Assembly: GCA_031268655.1 (NCBI GenBank)
Contig: JAIRWX010000042.1
Span: 1-35,327 of the forward strand
Length of the DNA: 35,327 nt
Direction: 5' to 3'
Source: Helicobacteraceae bacterium
Lineage (GTDB): Bacteria; Campylobacterota; Campylobacteria; Campylobacterales; SZUA-545
The first letter of the stretch is position 1, and every line of letters begins with the position of its first letter. Below are positions 1 to 7,544 of the stretch, one piece after another. Below the pieces are notes generated by a model, which was given only the letters and a program-made list of their open reading frames with translations, was not told where the DNA came from and made no database searches. Both the position numbers and the translations under genes were made by a program.

Positions 1-285
1 AAGCTGATACGGGAGTACGATTCTCCCGATTCCTTCTTTTATGTCGATCCTCCCTATTACGGCACAGAGGACTATTACGAGGGTAAGCATTTCGGAAAAA
101 GCGATCACGAGAGGTTGAGAGACGTTCTGGCTAACGCAAAGGGCAAATGGCTGCTGAGCTATAACGACTGCGAGGCGATTAGAGAGTTATACGGCGGTTT
201 CGCCATAGACTCCCTGTCCGCTCGCTATACCTTTGGGAGTTCGAACGGCAGGATCGCAGAGGAGTTGCTGATCGCCAATTATTAG
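1..285 (+). CDS. DNA adenine methylase, D12 class, C-terminal fragment (window edge)
   Basis: The first 94 codons are open from base 1 and end in TAG at 283-285. The 5' part lies outside the window. Residues 16-19 of the fragment are DPPY, the catalytic motif of N6-adenine methyltransferases, set in the context FYVDPPYYGTEDYY that is typical of the Dam/D12 family, where FYxDPPY is followed by a Tyr/Gly-rich stretch. The remainder (WLLSYND near residue 53 and RYTFGSSNGR near residue 80) fits the end of this family, in which a conserved SxND follows the catalytic domain. The expected activity is methyl transfer from SAM to adenine in a short target such as GATC. The target specificity cannot be read from this piece. 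Its position beside phage-like genes suggests a phage or element-borne orphan methylase, but a housekeeping or restriction-linked enzyme is possible. Confidence 0.85.
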   Translation, partial: KLIREYDSPDSFFYVDPPYYGTEDYYEGKHFGKSDHERLRDVLANAKGKWLLSYNDCEAIRELYGGFAIDSLSARYTFGSSNGRIAEELLIANY

Positions 286-294
286 GGAATCATT

Positions 295-314
295 AACGGG
301 GCTTGCGCCCCGTT
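295..314 (+). terminator. 8-bp GC-rich hairpin after the methylase gene
   Basis: AACGGGGC (295-302) pairs perfectly with GCCCCGTT (307-314) around a TTGC loop, ten bases after the methylase stop codon. The following bases (TGTTTGC) are only weakly T-rich, so this is a probable but not ideal intrinsic terminator. Confidence 0.5.
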
Positions 315-337
315 GTTTGCCGCGGCAGAGGGAAAAT

Positions 338-470
338 CCGACCCCCGAAAAGGGGGACGGTCGGCTGAACGCGTCCAGCCGAGCGGAACCGATATTGTAG
401 CAAATCAGGGTGAATCGTCCGCTTTTATCGCGTTGTGCTGCGATATGAGCTGGCGCGAAGTTATCGCGCC
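338..470. other. Cluster of three further hairpins in the non-coding gap
   Basis: The gap between the methylase and TcmP genes (286-541) contains no convincing ORF, but it is rich in inverted repeats. CCG-A-CCCCC (338-346) pairs with GGGGG-A-CGG (352-360) around GAAAA with one A-A mismatch. TCGGCTG (361-367) pairs with CAGCCGA (376-382). GGCGCGA (452-458) pairs with TCGCGCC (464-470). With the hairpin at 295-314 there are four stems in 180 bases. The possible roles are a structured RNA, a leader or an element end. The sequence alone does not choose between them. Confidence 0.4.
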
Positions 471-482
471 GAAAGGCGGCGA

Positions 483-514
483 TTGACCCAATGTGAAATA
501 AGAATTGCTAAAAT
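483..514 (+). promoter_or_regulatory. Candidate sigma70-type promoter for the TcmP cassette
   Basis: TTGACC at 483-488 resembles a -35 box and TAAAAT at 509-514 a -10 box. The -10 is preceded by TGC, giving an extended -10. The 20-base spacer is longer than ideal, which an extended -10 can compensate. Transcription would start near 521, about 20 bases before the ATG at 542. Confidence 0.35.
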
Positions 515-541
515 TTGTCGATATGTTCACGGGGAATCGAA

Positions 542-1687
542 ATGAGTTCTAAACGAGACGCAAAAAAATCGTTCCTGATTCACTCGGAAGCAAAAGTTGA
601 ATTTTACAAACAATACTTATCGCGTTATTTAATAATATTGCTACAAACCCGATTCGTTAAACAGATAAATATATACGATGTGTTTTGCGGAACTGGAATA
701 TATGATGATGGCGGGAAAGGAAGCCCCATAGTCGCATTTGAAATAATCAAAGACGTTGTTTCAAAATATACAGCAGACGTAAAAGTATCGCTGATAGTAA
801 ACGATAAGGAAAAAGAGAAGATTGAACGAGTAAAAGCATATCTTGAAATCATCAAAGAAGATTATTGCGATATCGTATATTACAATACAGACATTGACGA
901 GATGTTCAAGATTGTTAAAGACAGCGTTTTGAAATCACCTTCAAACGCCCGCAATCTGATATTTATTGATCCATACGGTTATAAAAATATAAGAAAAGAA
1001 ATTATAGACGACTTAACAAGCAATAAGAAGACCAAGATAATTTTATTTCTGCCAATTTCTCATATGTATCGTTTTTCGGAAACCGCGATTTTAGTAGAAG
1101 GGTCGCAATATAAGCCGCTGCTGGACTTTATTAACGACTTTATCCCAGATGACAAGAAGCTAGAAATAGCGAGCGGCGGCGTAATGGGCTATATTCAAAT
1201 TATCGCCGACGCGCTAAAACATGAAAAACGCTTTGCCGCGTCTTATTATATAGAGAGAGACGCGGCAAATAAATTCGCTTTGTTTTTTATGACTTCCAAC
1301 ATTCTAGGATTTGAAAAAATTTTAGAGGTAAAATGGAAACTTGACGACGAGGCGGGGCGGGGATTTAATAAACCAAAAGAGCCTAATTTGTTCAGCGAAA
1401 TCGACGCGGAAAACAATAGAATTGTCAGTCTTGATAAATTAGAGCGATTATTAAACGATGTGTTAAAAGAGACAAGAACGAATATAGATATTTATCGTTT
1501 TACCATTATAAACGAGTTTTTACCCAAGCACACAAATGAAATTTTTACAAAATGGCAAAAGAACAATCCTCGTTTCAAGATTTATGGTTGCGAAAGGAAA
1601 AACGCGTTTTATATTTCGCACGAATATTATAAGAATAAAGATGTTAAAATTAAATATAGGATAGTAAATGAAAACAACGAAAATTGA
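542..1687 (+). CDS. tcmP: Three-Cys-motif partner protein TcmP
   Basis: This is a 381-residue protein of the TcmP family, named because it is almost always found beside a DUF5131 (Gp37/Gp68) three-Cys protein, as it is here. Visible hallmarks are HSEAK (14-18), a glycine-rich DVFCGTGIYDDG-type motif (D46, F48, G50, G52) followed by KGSP (59-62), and FIDPYGY (141-147). The DxFxGxG and DPxGY motifs resemble motifs I and IV of Rossmann-fold SAM methyltransferases. That comparison is mine, and the biochemical function is not established. I chose ATG 542 over an upstream in-frame TTG at 515 because GGGGAA at 531-536 makes a good ribosome site for it. The gene is AT-rich and low in GATC compared with the rest of the window, which suggests recent acquisition. 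Its 3' end overlaps the next gene by 20 bases, so the two are translationally coupled. Confidence 0.85.
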   Translation: MSSKRDAKKSFLIHSEAKVEFYKQYLSRYLIILLQTRFVKQINIYDVFCGTGIYDDGGKGSPIVAFEIIKDVVSKYTADVKVSLIVNDKEKEKIERVKAYLEIIKEDYCDIVYYNTDIDEMFKIVKDSVLKSPSNARNLIFIDPYGYKNIRKEIIDDLTSNKKTKIILFLPISHMYRFSETAILVEGSQYKPLLDFINDFIPDDKKLEIASGGVMGYIQIIADALKHEKRFAASYYIERDAANKFALFFMTSNILGFEKILEVKWKLDDEAGRGFNKPKEPNLFSEIDAENNRIVSLDKLERLLNDVLKETRTNIDIYRFTIINEFLPKHTNEIFTKWQKNNPRFKIYGCERKNAFYISHEYYKNKDVKIKYRIVNENNEN

Positions 1688-2426
1688 ATGGACAGATAAT
1701 ACCTGGAATCCTATAACGGGTTGCTCTAAAATTTCGGCTGGCTGCCAAAACTGCTATGCCGAACGAATGGCGTACCGCCTTCAATCAATGAGGCAAACAA
1801 AATACAAAAACGGCTTTAATCTAACGCTTCATTACGATGCGCTTAAAGAGCCGTTAGGTTGGAAAAGTCCGCACTCGATTTTTGTTTGTTCGATGAGCGA
1901 TCTTTTTCATAAAGATATCCCGACAAATTTTGTTGATCAGGTAATGGAAATTATTAAACAGACGCCGCGCCATCGCTATCAACTGCTAACAAAAAGAGCG
2001 GATCGTATGGCAGATTATTTCAAAGACCGCGATATTCCAAGAAATGTTTGGTTAGGCGTTACGGTGGAAAACTGCTCCGCAAAATCTAGAATCGATTTTC
2101 TACGAACCCTTGACGCGACCATTCGTTTCATTTCGTGCGAGCCGCTGTTGGAGGATTTGGGCGCATTGAATTTAACAAACATAGATTGGGTAATTGTCGG
2201 CGGCGAAAGTGGTCCGAATGGGCGGCAAATGCGAAAAGAGTGGGTGTTGTCGATTCAGAAGCAAACCGCTGGATCCGCTTTTTTCTTTAAGCAGTGGGGA
2301 ACTTGGGGCGACGATCAAATCAAGAGAGATAAATACCGCAATGGAAAGCTGATAAACGGTATAGCTTATCAGGCTATGCCGCAAGACTATGTCAACCTAT
2401 TTACTGAGAATTCTTTTTATGAATAG
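1668..2426 (+). CDS. DUF5131 / phage Gp37-Gp68 family protein with three-Cys motif
   Basis: This 252-residue protein matches PF07505 in length and motifs. It has IEWTDNTWNP near the N-terminus, then C19-x6-C26-x2-C29 with CYAE, MSDLFH (76-81), LLTKR (106-110), SCEPLL (156-161), VGGESG (177-182) and FFKQWG (206-211). The three cysteines resemble a radical-SAM-type [4Fe-4S] site with altered spacing, so a radical or iron-sulfur chemistry is plausible but unproven. It begins inside the end of tcmP, with AGGA about 7-10 bases upstream of its ATG. The substrate is unknown. Family members are common in phages, plasmids and islands, and the TcmP partner suggests that the two act together, perhaps in nucleic acid or nucleotide modification (inference). 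The codon composition is AT-rich like tcmP. Confidence 0.88.
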   Translation: MKTTKIEWTDNTWNPITGCSKISAGCQNCYAERMAYRLQSMRQTKYKNGFNLTLHYDALKEPLGWKSPHSIFVCSMSDLFHKDIPTNFVDQVMEIIKQTPRHRYQLLTKRADRMADYFKDRDIPRNVWLGVTVENCSAKSRIDFLRTLDATIRFISCEPLLEDLGALNLTNIDWVIVGGESGPNGRQMRKEWVLSIQKQTAGSAFFFKQWGTWGDDQIKRDKYRNGKLINGIAYQAMPQDYVNLFTENSFYE

Positions 2427-2470
2427 ATCCCTTAAAACAGCGCTTCTGTCGGACCTTTTTGGATAATAGA

Positions 2471-2520
2471 GAGCGGATAAAACGAAACTTTAACGACTAA
2501 AAGTAGCGTTTTATTCGCTC
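2471..2520. terminator. Long inverted repeat between convergent transcription units
   Basis: GAGCGGATAAAACG (2471-2484) pairs with CGTTTTATTCGCTC (2507-2520) with a single mismatch. Inside it ACTTT (2487-2491) pairs with AAAGT (2500-2504), giving a long stem. It lies between the DUF5131 gene (plus strand) and the lipoprotein-like gene (minus strand), and its right arm contains the stop codon of the latter. A bidirectional terminator is the simplest reading. Confidence 0.5.
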
Positions 2521-2627
2521 CGTTTGTCGCATATACAAACGTTGTCAGGCGCGTATTCAACGGTTATCGCCTTACAACCGCCTACCAAAAGAAACACGAC
2601 GATAACAAACATGAGGTTATCGCTCAT
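2511..2627 (-). CDS. Small lipoprotein-like peptide (38 aa)
   Basis: Starting at the ATG at 2627, the frame encodes 38 residues: a short N-terminus, a hydrophobic run FVIVVFLLVGG, then Cys18, and a charged tail with two more cysteines (C32, C34). The run before Cys18 resembles a lipoprotein signal peptide with the lipobox-like end LVGGC. GAGG lies ten bases upstream of the ATG, and the start overlaps the end of the Mor-like gene by 11 bases, as in a coupled phage operon. Tiny lipoproteins of this kind include Rz1-type spanins and entry-exclusion peptides. There is no sequence evidence for either here. It could also be a chance ORF, but the ribosome site, lipobox and operon position argue for a real gene. 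Confidence 0.45.
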   Translation of the reverse strand: MSDNLMFVIVVFLLVGGCKAITVEYAPDNVCICDKRSE

Positions 2628-2928
2628 TTTCGAATAGCCTCGGCTGTCTCGCGTCGTTGATAATCGCGGACACGTATTTCGGCGATAGATAGTATTTCGC
2701 GGCGATTTCTCGCGTGACCTGATCGTTTCTAACGCCGCGGCGCAGACGATCTCTATATTCATTCAATATATCTTGATTGCGCAGGGTTTGCTTGTAGCTT
2801 GGAATCGCAATCGATCCCGCTCTGTAATATCTAATCAGATTATCGCGGGCGCGGTTGATCGCTTCCTGCTCCGGCTTCACGCCCAAGCTCTCGGCGATAA
2901 ACAGCACAAACCCTTCTAGTTCGTCCAT
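2617..2928 (-). CDS. Mor-like transcription activator (phage Mu middle-operon type)
   Basis: This 103-residue protein has an N-terminal helical half (MDELEGFVLFIAESLG...) and a C-terminal half that reads like the Mor/C family. It contains an IAIPS segment (about residues 41-45), NQDILNEYRDRL, and a helix-turn-helix of the form TREIAAKYYLSPKYVSAII near residues 71-89. Mu Mor has the same order: an IPRG-like strand, an EIW/DIY helix, then ELARKY...VYRII. Mor proteins activate middle promoters of Mu-like phages. It follows the ATPase remnant after a gap of only 6 bases and overlaps the lipoprotein-like gene, so it belongs to one minus-strand unit. The assignment rests on pattern similarity, and another small HTH regulator is possible. 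Confidence 0.55.
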   Translation of the reverse strand: MDELEGFVLFIAESLGVKPEQEAINRARDNLIRYYRAGSIAIPSYKQTLRNQDILNEYRDRLRRGVRNDQVTREIAAKYYLSPKYVSAIINDARQPRLFENER

Positions 2929-2934
2929 ATTGTA

Positions 2935-3670
2935 TTATAGCTCGTTTTCGGCGGCGTTTGCGATCTCGCGATCGTCGTATTCAATCGCGGTAAAAATCGC
3001 CGAGTTATTTACTCCTCGCGTTATCTGCCAATACTCGCCCTCCATCGCGTATAACGCGTCGCGGGTTTTTATATCGCTTTTCGATTTGCCGATCGCCGAC
3101 AGCAACGCGCTTTGCGATAAACCTTCCGGCGCGGACTTCAAAGCCGTTAAAACCCGCTCTATCAGCTCGTCGTTCATTTCGCGATCGACAGACGTTTTAT
3201 CGTTGTATTCGCTTTCGGTTATCTCAAGCGTTTTTAGATCGATCGCGAGCGTCGTTTCTTCCAGCGCGTTGCGGGTTTTTGTGGGTTCAAAAGAGAGCGT
3301 TATCTGATTATCGTCGGCTTGCCGTTTGTCGATCTCCATGATATTATCAGCCCAATCGCTGATTTCCGACGATCCCTTTTGCGCCCCTCTTTTATTTGCG
3401 TGGTGCAACACGACTATCGTTGCGCGAGCGTCGCGCAGTCTAACCAGTTTTTCCATCGTCTCTTTTACTTCGCGGTCGTTTTTTATGTCGCGCACCAGAT
3501 GTTTTAGCCCGTCCACGACAAATAGGCATTCGGTAAACTCTTTTATGACGGATAAAAAATCACGCTGATAGCGGGCGGCAAAAGACAAACAGAGCGAAAG
3601 GAACGAGCGCGCGACTTTTTTGCCCTTTCGTAAGGCTTGAATGGGTTTTCGCCCCCGCGGGATCCGCATC
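2935..3670 (-). pseudogene. Truncated RecA/RepA-like (AAA_25-type) ATPase
   Basis: The frame from the ATG at 3670 to the stop at 2935 encodes 244 residues. It shows a Walker B strand LFVVDG about 45 residues from the start and, about 40 residues later, VVLHHANKRG, the conserved HH-x-K region of RepA/RecA-like plasmid and phage ATPases. The C-terminal 80 residues look like a small winged-helix region (GLSQSALLSAI). No Walker A motif precedes the Walker B strand. Only about 40 residues fit between it and the end of pflA, so the N-terminal ATPase half is missing. In another frame near 3571-3650 a segment reads GENPFKPYERAKK, similar in style to the sequence expected upstream of Walker B. This hints at a frameshift as well as a deletion. 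I therefore call it a remnant, although an expressed short protein is not excluded. Confidence 0.55.
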
Positions 3671-3671
3671 G

Positions 3672-6050
3672 TTACCGCGAAGCGATCTTTTCGCGGCAGA
3701 GATTTGCCCAAGGATCGTCGCCCGCCTCGAGATTGGCGCAACGCTGAAAAGCGGCGCTGGCAAGATCGGAGCTCGCGTTTTGCTCCAGCAATTCGCCAAG
3801 CGCAAACAACGCTCTCGATCGAGCGCGATTCTCCAGCTTGCCATCCAACATCGTTTGCAAAACCAAGATCGCCTCGTTAGCTTTGCCCTCCTTTTGCGCC
3901 GCTTCGGCAAACGCCATCTCCGCCTCCGGCGTAAACGCTCCGACAGCCGTCAGACGCGAGCGGTTGACAAGTTTCTTGGCGTAGTCGTACTGCCTTTTAG
4001 TATCGTTCTGATCGGCGCTTAAAGCGATCATGGCGGAGTAAACGTCCATAAGGCGCGGCTCTTTTGGAAAACGCGACTCAATCTCTTTTGCCAGCTCCTC
4101 CATTCGTTTAGGATCCCGGACAACGCGACGATACGCGTCAAACAGACGGATATAACGATCCGCCTCAATCGGCTTTCTAAGCGCGCGAAGCATCGTTAGA
4201 TAACGCTCCTCGCCGTCGATGTAATTTGGATAATCAGCCATCGCGTAGAGCGTATTCAGCCGTCTTGCCGTCCAGTTCGCGCCTTCCGCGGGCGTATGTT
4301 TACGGATATTAGTCCCCGCAATTTCCAGCGCCAGATCGAAGCTCCGCGCCGCGTAAGCGCAATCGTAATACGTTTCATCGCTCCTGATCGAGACCCCAAG
4401 TTTGCGATCGCGGCTAAATCTGGCGGCGGCGGCGCAGTCGCCGTTAAGCAAAAACGCGTCGAGCAGCGATCGCTCCGTCTGGCGCATCTGCGCGTCAAAA
4501 TCGTGAAACAGGCTCTTGTCCAGTTTGTCAATTTTTGGCAAAAGAGCGCTCGCCTCGGCGTATCGCCCGAGCTTCATCAGCAGCTTTAATTTCTCGTATA
4601 GGGCGCGATCCGCCGCTTCGTCGTCCGGATAATCTTTTATGATCTTGTCGTAAAGCGCGAAATTTACCTCCGGCGTCTGCCCCCCCAGCGAAAATTCCAA
4701 CAGATCGCGCTCTTTTTGCGCCACGGGCGTTTGCTGCGAAAAACCAAATTCGGCGAGATAGCGTTCGTAGCTGATCAGCGATTTTTCCGCCATACCGGCG
4801 AAGTTCTGCCACCTGGCAAGATTTAAGAGCAGAGCCTCGTATTCTGGCGAAATCGGCTCGGCGCGCTCGACGATAATCTCGCCCAATAACGCGGCGGGAA
4901 CATAGAGCTTTTGCTCCGCCATTATGTTCATCAGGCGTTTGCTTTCGTCCAAATCCTTTAAGAAAAAATCCGGCGAGCTTCGCAGTATCTTCTCATAAAA
5001 CTCGGCGGCTTTGGGGATATCGTCGTCGCGCGCGGCGATCTCGGCTAGTCTTGAAGCGGCAAGCGCGGCGGCGGGAATATCGTTCGAGTTGAAGAACACG
5101 CTTTGATAGCCAAGCGTCGCGTCGTAGAGTTTTCCCTCCATGAGCAGACGATCGGACCTGTAAATACGCGCGAAATCGGCTAGGCGGTTTTTAGGATACT
5201 CCCGAATAAGCGTATCATAATGATACAGCCCGTCGGCAATAAGTCCGGCGCGCATCTCCGCGTTGGCGAGCAAAGCTAGAATCTCAGGCGTTTCCTCGTG
5301 AAAGGCAAACGCCTCTATCCATGGCTTGGCAACGGCTATCAACGCCTCGCCCTGATCGCCGAGCTTGTCTAAAATTTTAACTTTCAGCGCGAGCAGTTCG
5401 GGCATAAAGAGATGTTTGCCGTCGCTTTGCGCGAGCGCGTCGTCTATCATTCGTTGCGAGTCGGCTAAAAATCCCGCCTCGTATTGCGCCAGAATCCTTG
5501 AAAACTCGCGCCCGTCCTCGCTTGCGGATCGATTTGCGATCGGCGCGCCGTTTATGTCCAAAGCTCCGATCGAAGGCGGCTCAATCGGCGGAAAGGCGAC
5601 GGGAAAATTCAGTCCGCTATCGTTCGGCGCGCGCAAAACCGGCGGATTTTTTTCGTATCCCACGGCTATCCAACGCGACGAGCGGCTGCTCTCGCCGTTT
5701 GGCGCGAGCGGAATTGAAGATAGCGTCGAAGCGTCGATCGAATAGACGAGCGCCTTCTGCTTGAAGGTTACTTTCAGCCCGAAACGAGCCGATCCCAAAA
5801 TCGGCTCGACGGAAAAAAAGCGGTTGTCTATGGGTTGCGGTTTCAGAACTGGGACGCGATCGAACTCGCAAACCATATTTGCTTTTTGCAACGGCAAGGG
5901 AGGATTAACGCGGCAGATGAAAGCGCGATCCTCTTTAAGCGTAAGCGCTAGATAGGGTTCTTTGTCCATAACGCCCGCCGTTTGCGCGATTTCAAGCGCG
6001 CAAAGCGACGGCGCGATTAAAAGCGGTATTAAATTAAGCGGCTTTCTCAT
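3672..6050 (-). CDS. pflA: Flagellar motor scaffold PflA (TPR protein)
   Basis: This 792-residue protein has a signal peptide (MRKPLNLIPLLIAPSLCALE), a beta-rich N-terminal region to about residue 150, then helical repeats to the C-terminus that read as TPR or Sel1-like hairpins. Examples are AAEFYEKILRSSPDF, ALYDKIIKDYPDDEAA and AILVLQTMLDGKLENRARSRALFALGEL. The length and the position immediately downstream of nuoN match PflA of Campylobacter jejuni (about 790 residues, directly after nuoN), a periplasmic protein that forms the spoke/medial-disk scaffold of the epsilonproteobacterial flagellar motor with PflB and helps recruit stators. The gap to nuoN is 33 bases with no strong ribosome site, so translation may depend on the operon message. 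The identification rests on architecture and synteny, not on an alignment. Confidence 0.75.
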   Translation of the reverse strand: MRKPLNLIPLLIAPSLCALEIAQTAGVMDKEPYLALTLKEDRAFICRVNPPLPLQKANMVCEFDRVPVLKPQPIDNRFFSVEPILGSARFGLKVTFKQKALVYSIDASTLSSIPLAPNGESSRSSRWIAVGYEKNPPVLRAPNDSGLNFPVAFPPIEPPSIGALDINGAPIANRSASEDGREFSRILAQYEAGFLADSQRMIDDALAQSDGKHLFMPELLALKVKILDKLGDQGEALIAVAKPWIEAFAFHEETPEILALLANAEMRAGLIADGLYHYDTLIREYPKNRLADFARIYRSDRLLMEGKLYDATLGYQSVFFNSNDIPAAALAASRLAEIAARDDDIPKAAEFYEKILRSSPDFFLKDLDESKRLMNIMAEQKLYVPAALLGEIIVERAEPISPEYEALLLNLARWQNFAGMAEKSLISYERYLAEFGFSQQTPVAQKERDLLEFSLGGQTPEVNFALYDKIIKDYPDDEAADRALYEKLKLLMKLGRYAEASALLPKIDKLDKSLFHDFDAQMRQTERSLLDAFLLNGDCAAAARFSRDRKLGVSIRSDETYYDCAYAARSFDLALEIAGTNIRKHTPAEGANWTARRLNTLYAMADYPNYIDGEERYLTMLRALRKPIEADRYIRLFDAYRRVVRDPKRMEELAKEIESRFPKEPRLMDVYSAMIALSADQNDTKRQYDYAKKLVNRSRLTAVGAFTPEAEMAFAEAAQKEGKANEAILVLQTMLDGKLENRARSRALFALGELLEQNASSDLASAAFQRCANLEAGDDPWANLCREKIASR

Positions 6051-6083
6051 ATCAAACGAAAAGCAAACCGCGTTCCCTGAAAG

Positions 6084-7544
6084 CTAGTACCCAGCCGCGA
6101 CAAGCGTTTCGCTGAAAAAGCTAATTAGCGGCTCGATCCAGAAAAACGACGAAACAGTCGCCGTGGCGGCTATGCCAAGCACGATCTTAAGCGGCGTAGC
6201 GCCGTTTCGATAATAAACTGTGCCGTCGTTGTCCGACGGATCGCGCAAAAACATATAAACGATCAGTTTCAAGTAGTAAAAGACGGCGATCGCGCTATTG
6301 GCGAGCATAATCAGCGCGAGATACAGATGATCGCTCGCTATAGCCTCTTTGATCAGGTAGATTTTGCCAAAAAACAGGGCGAACGGCGGAATGCCTGCGA
6401 GCGAAAGCATAAAGATCGCCATAATCGCCGCGCCCATCGGACTAAGTCTTACCATGCCTGAGAACTTGCCGTAGGGGTGATCGAAACGAATATCCCAAGT
6501 TTTGCTGGGGTGGCGCGAAATCCAAAGCATGGCAAACGCGCCCAGATTGGTAAATAAAAATAGCGTCCAGTAGAGAAACAGCCCAACGTGCGCCTCGCTT
6601 GAACCCATCACGAAAACGCACATCACAAATCCCGCGTGGCTGATCGAGCTGTAGGCGAGCATTCGCTTAACGTCGTCCTGCACAAGCGCCAGAAGGTTGC
6701 CGATCGTAAGCGTGGCGACGGCGACGATATACAAAAGTCCAAACACGACGCGATCGGGACTCTGCGCCAGAAAATCAAAGAGTCTGATCGCTACCGCGAA
6801 GCCGGCGATCTTCGGTACGACGGACATATAGCCTGCCATAGGGGCGCTAGAGCCTTCATACACGTCGGGAGTCCACATATGAAACGGCACGATCGAGAGC
6901 TTAAAGCCCAGCCCCGCGATAATAAACGCCGAAGCGACGAGAATCAGCGGCGAATAGCTAAAGCCGCTTGCAGCCAACGCGCTTTGAATCTTGCCGATCT
7001 CCGCGCTTCCGGTAGCGACGTATAACAGCATTACGCCAAAGCTCAACAAGCCGATAGCCAGCGCGCCCATTGTGAAATATTTAATCGCCGCCTCCAAAGC
7101 CTTGTCGCGTCGGTGCATGCTAATTAACGCGTAAAGCGAGAGAGATCCTATCTCCAGACCGATAAGGATCACGATCAGATTGTCGCTGGCGGTCATACTG
7201 GCAAAACCGGCCGCCATAAACAAAAACAGCGCGTAAAACTCGGCAAACTGGTACTCTAAAAACCGCATTCCGGCGAAAGCCAGCGGAATAAACAACAAGG
7301 ACGCGCCTATAATCACCCACAGCGAGATTCTGGCTAGCCCGTCGACGAGGAGCGCGTCAAAGAAAGAGCGCTCTTGAAAATCCAGATGAAAGAGCAGGGC
7401 GATCGCTATCAACAAAGTAGCGATCGTCAGCCCCGCGAATAGGTTGCGTCCCGCGTTTTTGACAAAGAGATCGACGGCTAACACTACAATTCCGCCGACG
7501 GCAAGCGTTAAAATTGGCGATAAGGAGACAAAAGATATGTTCAT
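6084..7544 (-). CDS. nuoN: NADH-quinone oxidoreductase subunit N
   Basis: This 486-residue polytopic membrane protein is one of the three antiporter-like subunits of complex I. It has about fourteen hydrophobic segments and the family's conserved stretches: a glutamate in the fifth helix region (LIGLEIGSLSLYAL), a lysine-bearing segment (AAIKYFTMGAL), PFHMWTPDVYEGS, and KRMLAYSSISHAGF. These belong to the Proton_antipo_M family and line the half-channels for proton translocation in the inner membrane. The ATG overlaps the nuoM stop in an ATGA arrangement, so the two genes are translationally coupled. Length and order are normal for the family. Confidence 0.97.
   Translation of the reverse strand: MNISFVSLSPILTLAVGGIVVLAVDLFVKNAGRNLFAGLTIATLLIAIALLFHLDFQERSFFDALLVDGLARISLWVIIGASLLFIPLAFAGMRFLEYQFAEFYALFLFMAAGFASMTASDNLIVILIGLEIGSLSLYALISMHRRDKALEAAIKYFTMGALAIGLLSFGVMLLYVATGSAEIGKIQSALAASGFSYSPLILVASAFIIAGLGFKLSIVPFHMWTPDVYEGSSAPMAGYMSVVPKIAGFAVAIRLFDFLAQSPDRVVFGLLYIVAVATLTIGNLLALVQDDVKRMLAYSSISHAGFVMCVFVMGSSEAHVGLFLYWTLFLFTNLGAFAMLWISRHPSKTWDIRFDHPYGKFSGMVRLSPMGAAIMAIFMLSLAGIPPFALFFGKIYLIKEAIASDHLYLALIMLANSAIAVFYYLKLIVYMFLRDPSDNDGTVYYRNGATPLKIVLGIAATATVSSFFWIEPLISFFSETLVAAGY

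Noticed and set aside
241-250. tRNA T-loop (GTTCGAA)
   Set aside because: It is within the methylase coding frame and no cloverleaf can be built around it. I found no tRNA or rRNA gene in the window.
295-470. CRISPR array
   Set aside because: The hairpins differ in sequence and spacing. There is no repeated unit with regular spacers and no cas gene in the window.
3560-3910. Minus-strand 116-codon frame across the pflA end
   Set aside because: It overlaps pflA and the ATPase remnant in another frame. Its composition (Arg/Ala rich, no motif) suggests a shadow.
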